Shown here one piece after another: positions 43,038 through 51,609 of a DNA stretch of 64,000 nt (position 1 is its first letter; each line of letters begins with the position of its first letter). This DNA comes from JAKQEM01 sp964391185 (GTDB lineage Bacteria > Patescibacteriota > Gracilibacteria > Peribacterales > Peribacteraceae). The stretch lies in contig CAYMIX010000003.1 in assembly GCA_964391185.1 (NCBI GenBank), forward strand, positions 113,444-177,443. Direction: 5' to 3'. The notes under the pieces are model-generated. The model was not told where the DNA came from, did not search any database, and saw only the letters and a list, made by a program, of their open reading frames with translations. A program made the position numbers and the translations under genes.

Positions 43038-44910
43038 GACTGTTTCCATCACTATTAACGGCCAGTTATTCCACATTGAAGAGCACGCCTTCAAAAAGCT
43101 CGACGAATACCTCGATGCGATTCACTCGCACTTCGCTGCATATGAAGACAAGCACGAAATTGTCTCTGACATAGAGGCGCGCATTGCGGAACATTTTCAT
43201 GAAGAACTTTCCAAGAGCAGAAACGTGATTGCAGAAGCCGATGTGGAGAAATTGATCGCTGAAATGGGAACGGTAAAAGATTTCAAGCAATTTGAGGGAG
43301 ATGAAAGTGCGAGCGAAGAGCCTTCGACAAATCGAGATGCATCCAAGCGTTTATACAGAGATACGGAGAATCAGATGATTGCGGGTGTGGCCGCGGGTAT
43401 CGCTAATTATTTTGCGATCGATCCGACAATCATTCGTTTGTTATTTGTGGCGACGATTTTGTTCGGTGGCGCAGGGGTTCTTATTTACATCGTTTTGTGG
43501 ATGGTTGTACCCGAAGCAAAGACAACAACCGAAAAAGTAGAGATGCATGGTGTCCCTCTGACGATCAAGCGTATCGAGGCTGCGATTAAGGAAAATATTC
43601 CAGCAGCTGCGGAGAAAATCAGGAAAGAACATTTGAAATCTGGAAAACTGAAAAAGATCTTAATGCTTCCATTTGTCTTCATTCGCAAAATCTTTGAAGC
43701 AATTTTTTGTGTGATCATTTGGATTTTCCCAAAAATAGGTCGCGTGATTGGTTTCTTTATTGCCGTTGCTTCGTCCGTCGCACTGTTTGCGCTGGTGTTT
43801 GCTTTAATCATGCTTGCAGTGCACGCATGGGAGCCATACATGGATATTCCATTGCGTCAGCTAGCAGGTGGCCTCACGTACTATGCATTGCTCGTCAGCG
43901 GATTCTTCGGGCTCTTTGTTCCTGCGGTGATGATTGTGCTTCTAGGTGTTTCGTTGATGCTGATGAAGAATATTTTTCGCTTCCCATTAGTAATTTCATT
44001 AATTGGTTTATGGGTAGCGGCACTCGTGCTTGGAGCTGTGACTGCGGGCAAAGAAATGCCAGCGCTTGTAGAACGCATCGAACAATATGAAGAGTCACAT
44101 TATCAGGAAACAGCGCGCTCTATTTCCATTGAAGATTTCACATCCGTGGAAGCTCATGAAGGCTATAACGTGAACATTCGTAAGGGCACGGGAACATCGT
44201 TGAGAGTTTCTGGATCGAAAGAAATGGTTGATGGACTTGAGGCAAACGTTGATGAAGGTGTGTTATTTATTTCTCGTAATTCAGAGAATTACTTCTGTTT
44301 TATTTGCTTAGGAAACAGTGCAACAATCGATATCACAGTTACAGGGAATGTGGAAAATATCGAAGCATCTGGCGGAACAAATATGGATGTCGACGGTGTG
44401 AACCTGGTAGGAACGATAATTGCTGCAAATGGTGGCAGTAGCATTTCAGTTCACAATGCAGATATTGGAATAAGCACAAGCCTGCAAACGTCCGGCGGAT
44501 CACACATTGATATCGTGCAGCAAAACGATATAGATCAGCTGACGATTGAAGCGTATGCAGGCTCACGCATTGTGTATGAAGGAAATGCAAAAACTGTTAC
44601 GGGCGAAGTGCACTCTGGTACAAGTGTTGATCTTGTCGGAAGTGGGGCGACACTTGAGATGGAAGTGACATCCGGGTCGAATGTTGATGCTTCAAAATTT
44701 ACTGTGACGGATGCAACGATCGAAGCGATGGGAGGCGCCTGGGCAGATGTTTATGCCAGCGGGACATTGAGTGGAATCGCTCGTGCGGGCAGCAGCATTT
44801 ATTATTCAGGCAAACCTACGATGGTAAATGTTGATGAAGATCCGTCGGGATATCTTCAATCAAATGATCCTACAAACAATTTCTTTGAAGAAAATGGAGG
44901 CGGCTACTGA
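43030..44910 (+). CDS. PspC-domain membrane protein with a C-terminal beta-helix (DUF2807-like)
   Basis: A 626-residue protein. Residues 1-95 form a soluble domain (SITINGQLFHIEEHAFKKLDEYLDAI) often found before PspC. The PspC domain (about 108-160: RLYRDTENQMIAGVAAGIAN, DPTIIRLLFV) includes a membrane helix. Several more helices follow to about 355. The last 270 residues are repetitive beta strands (ASGGTNMDVDGVNLVG, ANGGSSISVHNADIG), matching the DUF2807 head-GIN-type beta-helix, probably outside the cell. PspC proteins sense or stabilise the membrane under stress. The PadR gene overlaps it upstream. Confidence 0.85.
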   Translation: MRKTVSITINGQLFHIEEHAFKKLDEYLDAIHSHFAAYEDKHEIVSDIEARIAEHFHEELSKSRNVIAEADVEKLIAEMGTVKDFKQFEGDESASEEPSTNRDASKRLYRDTENQMIAGVAAGIANYFAIDPTIIRLLFVATILFGGAGVLIYIVLWMVVPEAKTTTEKVEMHGVPLTIKRIEAAIKENIPAAAEKIRKEHLKSGKLKKILMLPFVFIRKIFEAIFCVIIWIFPKIGRVIGFFIAVASSVALFALVFALIMLAVHAWEPYMDIPLRQLAGGLTYYALLVSGFFGLFVPAVMIVLLGVSLMLMKNIFRFPLVISLIGLWVAALVLGAVTAGKEMPALVERIEQYEESHYQETARSISIEDFTSVEAHEGYNVNIRKGTGTSLRVSGSKEMVDGLEANVDEGVLFISRNSENYFCFICLGNSATIDITVTGNVENIEASGGTNMDVDGVNLVGTIIAANGGSSISVHNADIGISTSLQTSGGSHIDIVQQNDIDQLTIEAYAGSRIVYEGNAKTVTGEVHSGTSVDLVGSGATLEMEVTSGSNVDASKFTVTDATIEAMGGAWADVYASGTLSGIARAGSSIYYSGKPTMVNVDEDPSGYLQSNDPTNNFFEENGGGY

Positions 44911-45017
44911 TAGCACTGGGCAAAATGAAACAGAGCTGTACGATGCCTATGGAGGGTTTCCGGGAGAAATCGTCACGTTTTGAAGTACTTTCTTCATTCA
45001 TTGCGAGTAATTTTACG

Positions 45018-45105
45018 TGGTGCCGCTGCCCGGACTTGAACCGGGAAGCCCTGTTACGGGCAGGGGATTTTAAGTCCCCCGTGTATACCATTTCACCACA
45101 GCGGC
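45018..45105 (-). tRNA. tRNA-Leu (anticodon TAA)
   Basis: On the minus strand the acceptor GCCGCTG (45105-45099) pairs with CAGCGGC (45028-45022), followed by discriminator A and encoded CCA (45020-45018). The anticodon arm is GGGGA-CTTAAAA-TCCCC with TAA. A long class II variable arm (TGCCCGTAACAGGGCT) and the T arm with GGTTCAAGTCC complete it. It stands alone between the PspC-domain and sortase genes. Confidence 0.95.
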
Positions 45106-45183
45106 GCGACGTCAGTATAAAGGGACAAGTATAAAGGAGTAAGGGGGTTTCCTTATCCCATAATACATACCCCATAATACTCT

Positions 45184-46455
45184 TTAGATCGGCAGCACCT
45201 CCATCTTCGTCTTCGGCAGTTCGCTTTCGTGGCGGTGTTCGCCGACTTCGAGTGCTAAGCCTGTCACAGGGTCCACTTCCTGCGAGATGATAATTAAGCG
45301 TCGTAAGGTTGTTCCCACTGGCGTACAGGTCATCAGTGTTCCGATGCGCTTGCTGACGGGCTGATCGAGCACAGATACATCGCTTGGTTTGATTTCCTTC
45401 TTTTCCTGAATCACGTAGCGGTAACGATCACCGTTATAGAAGACCCAGTATTCATCACCGACATCCAAGTTGTGGAGACGAGCAAAGACAGACTTATATT
45501 CTCCAGGCGCCCAAGGGAAGTAAGAGCTGTGTCCTGTAAGGAAGAAGTTACCAGCCTGGCCAGGACGAGCTGTTCCTGGGTAGTGTGCGACGCCATCCTG
45601 TAATGATTCCTGGATGTTTTCTTCAAGCAACTTCCAGTCTTCATTCAAGAGTGCAGTATTTGGCGGAACAACAATCGGAACGTTGAGATCAAGCTTTGGA
45701 ATAATCAAACGATCATCTGGAGGTCCAACAGGCGGAAGGAATACGAGCATCCCGCCATCAGATTGTCCTGCGACTGCGAGTGATGGGATTTTCTTGAGCT
45801 TATTTGCAACGTCTTCATCGAGGCCGTTAGAAGAGTTTTTGGCGCCTGTTACCTCTGCAAGCGGCTCGACATATGACTGAGCTATTGCCCAGAAACTTTG
45901 TGCGTTCAATGTGACGAAAAGCAGCACGAAGAGTGATGCAAATGTTCCACCAAAACGGAATGTGTCGAAGAAGAAGAGTACGCCACGGCTGTATTGTTTT
46001 GGTTCACTCATCTTGCCGGGTATCCACACTGGTTGACGCAAAAATTGCCAAAGGCGTCGTGCGGATGAAGCGAGTGACTGAACGCCATCGCGGCTGAACT
46101 GCTTACCATGTACAAAGCTCGTCGTGTACTGGCGAACGCTTTCCGACATTACATCAGTCGTCACACGTTTAACCTGCTCTAGAACATCGGTGTGAACCTG
46201 CTGCGTTGTTTCTTCGATAGTTGTCCAGACTGGAGCTTCATTTTTGAGCGGCGTTGCAACAATTTCTTCAATAACTTCTTCTGCTTCCTGCATCTTTCGT
46301 GATGCAACGACATGTTTTGCTTGAAGTTCTGGCGTATACCAAATTCCTTCTTCCATCGTCATTTGCACACGTGGAATTTCCACAGGTTCAGCACTCGCGC
46401 CAGGCAAGATAATGTTGCCTTCTGAGTCGACGGTGGCTTTGTGGTTCAATGTCAT
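45184..46455 (-). CDS. Sortase family transpeptidase with a long cytoplasmic N-terminus
   Basis: Sortases cut sorting signals of surface proteins and join them to an amino group. The 423-residue protein has about 165 cytoplasmic residues (charged, with a predicted coiled-coil part), one membrane helix (about 170-192) and an extracellular sortase domain (about 245-400). The catalytic triad is visible: His309 in LTGHSSYFP, Cys377 in LMTCTPVG, and Arg in TLRRLII (385/386). The YKSVFARLHNLDVGDEYWV region is typical. The N-terminal extension is far longer than usual. A TATAAT box lies 11 bases before the ATG. Candidate substrates are the cohesin and cupredoxin-like proteins at 31590-33732. Confidence 0.92.
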   Translation of the reverse strand: MTLNHKATVDSEGNIILPGASAEPVEIPRVQMTMEEGIWYTPELQAKHVVASRKMQEAEEVIEEIVATPLKNEAPVWTTIEETTQQVHTDVLEQVKRVTTDVMSESVRQYTTSFVHGKQFSRDGVQSLASSARRLWQFLRQPVWIPGKMSEPKQYSRGVLFFFDTFRFGGTFASLFVLLFVTLNAQSFWAIAQSYVEPLAEVTGAKNSSNGLDEDVANKLKKIPSLAVAGQSDGGMLVFLPPVGPPDDRLIIPKLDLNVPIVVPPNTALLNEDWKLLEENIQESLQDGVAHYPGTARPGQAGNFFLTGHSSYFPWAPGEYKSVFARLHNLDVGDEYWVFYNGDRYRYVIQEKKEIKPSDVSVLDQPVSKRIGTLMTCTPVGTTLRRLIIISQEVDPVTGLALEVGEHRHESELPKTKMEVLPI

Positions 46456-46497
46456 GGTATCGACATATTATAGCGTAAAACTCGACTTTTTGCACTC

Positions 46498-47016
46498 ATG
46501 AAGAATGTGATTATACATGGGTTTGATCATCTCGCATCAACCGTTGACTTTGGCATAAATAAGGCAAAAATACGTCATCCTATGAATTCATTTAATTCAA
46601 ACATTTCTACTACTTTTGAAGTTGTAAAGGCTAGTCAACATCAGGACTCGCCAAATCGTGATTTTCCGGGATTTATCGTTGCTGGAGTCGTTGATAAATT
46701 CAGGTCTCATTATGGAGCTGAAGAATTCATTAAAAAGATTGATGAGTTAAAACGTGAACTAATAGTTACTGCCAACGAGAGAAGCGGCATTATCACAGTG
46801 ACGTTAAATAATGCTTCCGAAGAAACACATCGTTATCTGATGTCTACTCTTTCAATTATGACTCAACCTAGAGTATCAAGCAGCAATCATAACGCCACCA
46901 CCAACAACCTCCTCACCTCGAAGCAAGACGAGGGACTGGCCAGGGGCGACGGGGGATTGCACATCTTTGAATCGGAAGACCCCTCTGTTACCGCTGAAGG
47001 AGAGAGTGCCGCGTAA
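46498..47016 (+). CDS. Hypothetical protein, 172 aa, 3' end antisense to mnmA
   Basis: I do not recognise this family. The first 126 residues look like a real soluble protein (FIVAGVVDKFRSHYGAEEF, KRELIVTANERSGIITVTLN). The last 46 residues are read from the opposite strand of mnmA and look low-complexity (SSNHNATTNNLL, EGLARGDGG). Either the stop was lost and translation runs into mnmA, or the genes overlap by 141 bases. Divergent from the sortase gene; a TATTAT box about 25 bases upstream could serve it. Confidence 0.5.
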   Translation: MKNVIIHGFDHLASTVDFGINKAKIRHPMNSFNSNISTTFEVVKASQHQDSPNRDFPGFIVAGVVDKFRSHYGAEEFIKKIDELKRELIVTANERSGIITVTLNNASEETHRYLMSTLSIMTQPRVSSSNHNATTNNLLTSKQDEGLARGDGGLHIFESEDPSVTAEGESAA

Positions 47017-47973
47017 CTTTGCTGAGAGTGAACGCACGCGACAATCAAATTCTACTTCTTCATTTTCTTTTGGTTGCCACGAAACAAACCGGATATCTGA
47101 GAGCTCAACGTGGTCGATAAGTTCAGACCCTTTTTCAGCGACAATCAATTCATTGGAGTTCGCACTTTTGGCTACCACTTCCAATGGAATTTTGAGCCCG
47201 CCTACTCCAAGCCCACGACGTTGTCCCACTGTATACAGCGGCAAACCTTTGTGAGAGCCAACAACGGTTCCATCTCGCCGAACAATATTTCCCGGTGTGA
47301 TGGCATCTGCAAGGTATCTCTTGAGGAATTCCTCCGGATGTTTTTCAGGGAAGAAACATAAATCCTGGCTTTCGCGATATTCTTCATCGTAGGGAACGTC
47401 GTACTTTTTTGCGAGTGCGTACACATCGCTCTTCAACATTCCACCAAGTGGAAATACGACATTTCCGAGTTGTTCCTGGGTGAGTCCGTACAAGTAGTAG
47501 CTCTGGTCTTTATTCGCATCGACAGCCTCGAGTAATAAACGCCTCTCAGTCCCATCTGGCATTTGCTCTGTTGCTACACGCGCATAGTGGCCGGTTGCCA
47601 TTTTGTCGCACTCGTATTCTTTGGCGAGAGCGAGAAGTTTTCCAAATTTGATTTCACGATTACATCTGATGCATGGGTTTGGCGTAATGCCGTTTCGATA
47701 TCCATCCAAAAATGGATCGACAACATGTTCTCTAAAGTCATTCTCTAAATCAACAATGTGGTAGGGGATATCCAAAGTTTCAGCAGTCATGCGCGCACGT
47801 GATGCAGTTTGTGTATTGCAGCACTTACTAGGCAGAATCTGAGCGATGGATGGTGCCAATGGATCGCTCCATAGCGTAAAACGCACTCCTATTAGCTCAT
47901 GACCTTGTTCCTTCAGTAAGTGAGCTACTACTGAGGAGTCTATGCCGCCGGATAGGGCTACAAGGATTTTCAT
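46876..47973 (-). CDS. mnmA: tRNA-specific 2-thiouridylase MnmA
   Basis: MnmA inserts sulfur at U34 of tRNAs for Lys, Glu and Gln. The start at 47973 gives 365 residues beginning MKILVALSGGIDSSVVAHLL, the PP-loop ATP site (SGGxDSS). The two catalytic cysteines are in NPCIRCNREIKF (the CxxC-type nucleophile) and SQDLCFFPE; TGHYARV is also conserved. The C-terminal beta-barrel tRNA-binding domain (YTVGQRRGLGV and after) is complete. The longer frame is rejected: a promoter lies 9 bases before 47973. Confidence 0.96.
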   Translation of the reverse strand: MKILVALSGGIDSSVVAHLLKEQGHELIGVRFTLWSDPLAPSIAQILPSKCCNTQTASRARMTAETLDIPYHIVDLENDFREHVVDPFLDGYRNGITPNPCIRCNREIKFGKLLALAKEYECDKMATGHYARVATEQMPDGTERRLLLEAVDANKDQSYYLYGLTQEQLGNVVFPLGGMLKSDVYALAKKYDVPYDEEYRESQDLCFFPEKHPEEFLKRYLADAITPGNIVRRDGTVVGSHKGLPLYTVGQRRGLGVGGLKIPLEVVAKSANSNELIVAEKGSELIDHVELSDIRFVSWQPKENEEVEFDCRVRSLSAKLRGTLSFSGNRGVFRFKDVQSPVAPGQSLVLLRGEEVVGGGVMIAA

Positions 47974-47982
47974 GGGCGGCTC

Positions 47983-48011
47983 AGTATAGCAATACACAGT
48001 ATTTTTGTCTT
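47983..48011 (-). promoter_or_regulatory. Promoter of mnmA
   Basis: On the minus strand: AAGACA (48011-48006), 17-base spacer, TATACT (47988-47983), 9 bases, ATG at 47973. Confidence 0.5.
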
Positions 48012-48055
48012 CCTGTTGATCGACAGGTTTTATGGTTAGGTATAGGCTTCTAGGT

Positions 48056-49129
48056 ATGAATACCTCTCTCACAGACTTCATCGCGCACGCTCGTAAAAAA
48101 GAAATGGATCACCAGACGATCCGCATGCTCCTCCTCTCTGCTGGTTGGAAGGAAAAAGACATAGCCAGTGCTCTCACAGAGCAGGCACTTGATATGCCCG
48201 TTCCGATGCCGACCGACTCCGGTGGTGCTCGTGAAGCGTTCTTCCATTTGCTCACGTTCGCATCGCTCTATGCATCAGTGATTGCGCTGATCGTTCTTTT
48301 CTTCACGTACATTAACCGACTCTTTCCTGATGCAGCACTCGGCGAGGGATACTATCAATCTGATCTGTCCAGCATCCGCTGGTCGATGGCTGCGGTCATC
48401 GTCGCATTTCCATTGTTCATTCTTCTCTCACGCTTCTTACTTAAAGAAATGCGCACGCATCCAGAACGCGCTTGGAGTGCTATCCGTCGCTGGCTCACAT
48501 ACCTCACATTGTTTGTCGCCGCGATGGCATTGCTCGGTGATGTAATCACACTCGTATTCCGCTTGCTCGAAGGTGAACTTACGGTTCGCTTCTTGCTCAA
48601 GGTTCTCGTTGTGATGATTGCCGCTGGCATGACATTCACGTATTACTTTGTTTCATTGAAGACATCTGTTGCCGATCCACACATGAAAAAATTCCATCGT
48701 TCGTTTGGCATTGCTGCAACTGTTATCGCACTCATTGCAGTCATCTGGGGTATTACACTTGCTGGCTCTCCTATTGAAGAACGCTCACGCAAATTCGATG
48801 ATCGTCGTATCGAAGACATCCGTGCAATCCAGAGCGAAGTGTTGAATATCGTTCTTGATAAAACTCGCTATGAGGCAATTGCTGACCGTGTCGTTGTAAA
48901 CCCAATTCCTGCCACATTGGAAGAAGTAGCTGCAAAAGCAACGTACGAAAAGCTTACAATTCTTGACCCAGAAACAGGCGATCCATATGGATATCAAAAG
49001 GTTGATGACTCACATTTCCGTGTTTGTGCTGTGTTTAACATGATTCGTGACGAACAATACGAAATCTTCTGGAACCATGCCGCTGGCGAGAAATGCTTCG
49101 AGTTTGATGTAATGGACGCGAATATCTAG
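48056..49129 (+). CDS. DUF5671-type multi-helix membrane protein
   Basis: A 357-residue membrane protein. The first 45 residues form a small helical domain (FIAHARKKEMDHQTIRMLLLSAGW) resembling a helix-turn-helix or UBA-like unit common in CPR proteins. A block of five to six membrane helices follows (about 62-235: FFHLLTFASLYASVIALIVLFF, SIRWSMAAVIVAFPLFILLS), matching my memory of DUF5671. The C-terminal 110 residues are extracellular, with TYEKLTILDPETGDPYGYQK resembling pilin-like or processed peptide regions. The start at 48056 fits the homologous N-terminus, 9 bases after a TATAGG box. prfA follows 20 bases later, so they may share a transcript. Function unknown. Confidence 0.75.
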   Translation: MNTSLTDFIAHARKKEMDHQTIRMLLLSAGWKEKDIASALTEQALDMPVPMPTDSGGAREAFFHLLTFASLYASVIALIVLFFTYINRLFPDAALGEGYYQSDLSSIRWSMAAVIVAFPLFILLSRFLLKEMRTHPERAWSAIRRWLTYLTLFVAAMALLGDVITLVFRLLEGELTVRFLLKVLVVMIAAGMTFTYYFVSLKTSVADPHMKKFHRSFGIAATVIALIAVIWGITLAGSPIEERSRKFDDRRIEDIRAIQSEVLNIVLDKTRYEAIADRVVVNPIPATLEEVAAKATYEKLTILDPETGDPYGYQKVDDSHFRVCAVFNMIRDEQYEIFWNHAAGEKCFEFDVMDANI

Positions 49130-49149
49130 ATGCCGTATCGTCCACGCGC

Positions 49150-50214
49150 ATGATCGAAGGACTTAAAAAACTTCAGCAAGAATACCAGGACCTGCAGCAA
49201 TCACTGCAGGATCCTGCTGTATTCAACGATCCGAAAGCTGTCGCAAAGCTGAGTAAGCGCGTACGAGAATTGGAACCGCTCCATAGAATGATGAGCAGTT
49301 ACGAGCAGTGCGAGCAGGCTGTTGCTGAATCGAAGGTTGATCAAGGTGATGATGAGTTAAACCAAATGGCTAAAGAGGAAGCAGAAAAAGCTGTTGCACG
49401 TATGAAAGAGTTGGACATTTCGATGCGCTCGTTTTTGATTCCGAAGGATCCACTCGATAGTCGTAATGCGATCTTAGAAGTACGCGCAGGAACAGGGGGT
49501 GATGAAGCGGCACTGTTTGCTGCAGAACTTCTTCGCATGTATTTGCGTTACGCGGAAGAGATAGGATGGAAGGCAGAACTGATGGATAAAGCGGATGCTG
49601 ACCTTGGAGGTATCAAAGAAGCAGTCATTCGCATAGAAGGTGATGACGCATACGGACATTTAAAATTCGAAGGTGGCGTGCACCGCGTGCAGCGTATTCC
49701 AGCGACAGAAAATAAAGGACGTGTGCACACATCAGCAGCATCTGTTGCAGTACTTCCTGAAGTAGACGAAGTTGATATCCAGATTCGCGCGGAGGATCTA
49801 CGCGTTGACACGTATCGTGCCGGCGGTGCAGGAGGTCAGCACGTGAACAAAACAGATTCTGCTGTGCGCCTTACACACATACCTTCCGGCCTTGTGGTTG
49901 CAAGCCAAGCTGAGCGTAGCCAGATCAAAAACCGTGCACGCGCGATGGAACTCCTGCGAACACGTTTGTATGCGCACCAAGAAGAAGAACGCGCGAAAAA
50001 AGAAGGTAATTTGCGCTCCAATCAGATCGGTTCTGGTGATCGCAGTGAGAAGATACGAACATACAATTTCCCGCAGGATCGTTTAACCGACCACCGCATA
50101 GGAGCAAGTTTTCATAATCTTCCCGGAATCATGGAAGGGGGGATTGGACAGGTGATCGAAGCACTCCGAAAAGCGGATGAAGAACGACGAATAAATGAGG
50201 CAGGTGGTGTATAA
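49150..50214 (+). CDS. prfA: Peptide chain release factor 1
   Basis: RF1 reads UAA and UAG and triggers release of the finished protein. The 354-residue protein has the helical N-terminal domain, the codon-reading domain, and the GGQ motif in RAGGAGGQHVNKTDSAVRL (about 225-243), with the following IQAERSQ-like segment (VVASQAERSQIKNRARAM). The C-terminus is conserved (YNFPQDRLTDHRIG). Length and all landmarks are normal. The methyltransferase prmC, often adjacent, is not seen here. Confidence 0.97.
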   Translation: MIEGLKKLQQEYQDLQQSLQDPAVFNDPKAVAKLSKRVRELEPLHRMMSSYEQCEQAVAESKVDQGDDELNQMAKEEAEKAVARMKELDISMRSFLIPKDPLDSRNAILEVRAGTGGDEAALFAAELLRMYLRYAEEIGWKAELMDKADADLGGIKEAVIRIEGDDAYGHLKFEGGVHRVQRIPATENKGRVHTSAASVAVLPEVDEVDIQIRAEDLRVDTYRAGGAGGQHVNKTDSAVRLTHIPSGLVVASQAERSQIKNRARAMELLRTRLYAHQEEERAKKEGNLRSNQIGSGDRSEKIRTYNFPQDRLTDHRIGASFHNLPGIMEGGIGQVIEALRKADEERRINEAGGV

Positions 50215-50311
50215 AAAATGTGTTCAATAGGTGAGTGAAAAATGACAGATTTGGCAAAGCGGATATCCCCGTAGGCCAAGAATTCCGGTGCTATGTAGCA
50301 TTTGAGTGCTC

Positions 50312-50339
50312 TTGAATGTCTTCTACTTCAGCGTAGGAT
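50312..50339 (+). promoter_or_regulatory. Promoter of the 137-aa hypothetical gene
   Basis: TTGAAT (50312-50317), 16-base spacer, TAGGAT (50334-50339), 8 bases, ATG at 50348. Confidence 0.55.
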
Positions 50340-50347
50340 TCGTGCGT

Positions 50348-50761
50348 ATGTTAAACACATTAGGTAATAATTATAACATAAGTCAATTAAAGGACCCTGT
50401 CCCAAGCAGAGAAGAACCTAGTACTACCCAAGTAAATGATGAACCTACAGTAGGGTGCAAAGAAAGGTGTGATGGATGCCCAGTAAAGTTCCTCGTTGAT
50501 GGAATGCGACGTAATTTAGCAGGTCTATCATTAACTACTCTTCATGAGCGATTTAGGTTTGGTGTAACAGGTATTTCTGCCCATCATCAGATTTATACTG
50601 TAAGTGAAAGAGAGAGGCTTAATCATCTACGTGCTTTAAAACGAAGATTCGCAGGTTGTCATTATGCAGATGGAGAAAGGAGGGACGTTCAACATTTACT
50701 CAACGGAATTGATTTTGAATTGAGAGATGCGATTAACATCAACCTTGCATCAAACAGTTAA
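50348..50761 (+). CDS. Hypothetical protein, 137 aa, with a CxxxCxxC cluster
   Basis: I do not recognise this family. From ATG 50348 the protein has a disordered start, then CKERCDGCPVKF (three cysteines that could bind metal), a helical middle (GMRRNLAGLSLTTLHERFRFG) and a basic C-terminal half (RERLNHLRALKRRFAGCHY). No membrane segment. A promoter 8 bases upstream supports this start over an earlier one at 50306. It converges on folD with a 4-base overlap. The A/T-rich start contrasts with neighbours and may mark recent arrival. Confidence 0.6.
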   Translation: MLNTLGNNYNISQLKDPVPSREEPSTTQVNDEPTVGCKERCDGCPVKFLVDGMRRNLAGLSLTTLHERFRFGVTGISAHHQIYTVSERERLNHLRALKRRFAGCHYADGERRDVQHLLNGIDFELRDAININLASNS

Positions 50762-51609
50762 TGTCCTAACTGTCGCTTCTTTGCCGTCACACAGTTTCGT
50801 AGCAAATATGCCACGGTCATGGGGCCAACGCCGCCCGGTACGGGAGTAATTGCTGAAACAACTTCGAGCGCATCGTCGTAATCAACGTCACCGCGAATAC
50901 CTGATGGTGTTTGTACGATTCCAATGTCGATTACTACAGCGCCTTTTTTGATCATGTCTTTTGAAATCAAACCCGGTTTACCGACTGCAGTGAACAGTAA
51001 GTCAGCCTGAGATGTGTGATGCTTTAAGTCTTTGGTGAATTCATGACATACCGTCACCGTCGCACCACGATTCATCAGCATAAGCGCGAGCGGCTTTCCA
51101 ACGATATTGCTGTGTCCAACCACAACTGCATGTTTGCCTTGTACATCGATTTTGTAGTACTCGAGTAATGTAATGATTCCTGCGGGTGTGGCAGGTGGAA
51201 GATGTTCAAACTCCGTTGAAAGCATCATCTTGCCGAGGTTGTACGCCGTAAATCCATCGACGTCCTTATATGGATCGATCTCGCGGAAGAGCTGAGGCTG
51301 TATCTTTGTGAGATGGCTTGGAAGTGGCAATTGAATGATGTAGCCCGCAACATCTTCATCTTCATTGAGCGCTTTAATTTCCGCATACATCTCAGCGGCA
51401 GTGACATTATCACGGAACTGATGATGTTCATTGCGCATACCGATTGCGTCGCAGCTTTCAAGCTTCTTGCGAATATAGCTATCGCTCGCTGGGTCATTGC
51501 CCACCTGTACGATCACAAGCTTCGGGTCCAGCTTTTTGATATCAGCTTTAAGTGAATTCAAAATAGCTTCAGCTGGCTCTTTGCCTGTGAGAATACGTGG
51601 GGATGTCAT
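50758..51609 (-). CDS. folD: Bifunctional methylenetetrahydrofolate dehydrogenase/cyclohydrolase
   Basis: FolD interconverts 5,10-methylene- and 10-formyl-tetrahydrofolate, feeding purine synthesis and formyl-Met-tRNA. The 283-residue protein has the catalytic lysine region (DSYIRKKLESCDAIGM, with the essential Lys in YxxxK), GYIIQLPLPSHL, DVDGFTAYNLG, the Rossmann segment VVVGHSNIVGKPLALMLMNR, and ITPVPGGVGPMTVAYLLRN. Its start overlaps the tmk stop by 4 bases, so both are translated from one mRNA. Confidence 0.96.
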   Translation of the reverse strand: MTSPRILTGKEPAEAILNSLKADIKKLDPKLVIVQVGNDPASDSYIRKKLESCDAIGMRNEHHQFRDNVTAAEMYAEIKALNEDEDVAGYIIQLPLPSHLTKIQPQLFREIDPYKDVDGFTAYNLGKMMLSTEFEHLPPATPAGIITLLEYYKIDVQGKHAVVVGHSNIVGKPLALMLMNRGATVTVCHEFTKDLKHHTSQADLLFTAVGKPGLISKDMIKKGAVVIDIGIVQTPSGIRGDVDYDDALEVVSAITPVPGGVGPMTVAYLLRNCVTAKKRQLGH

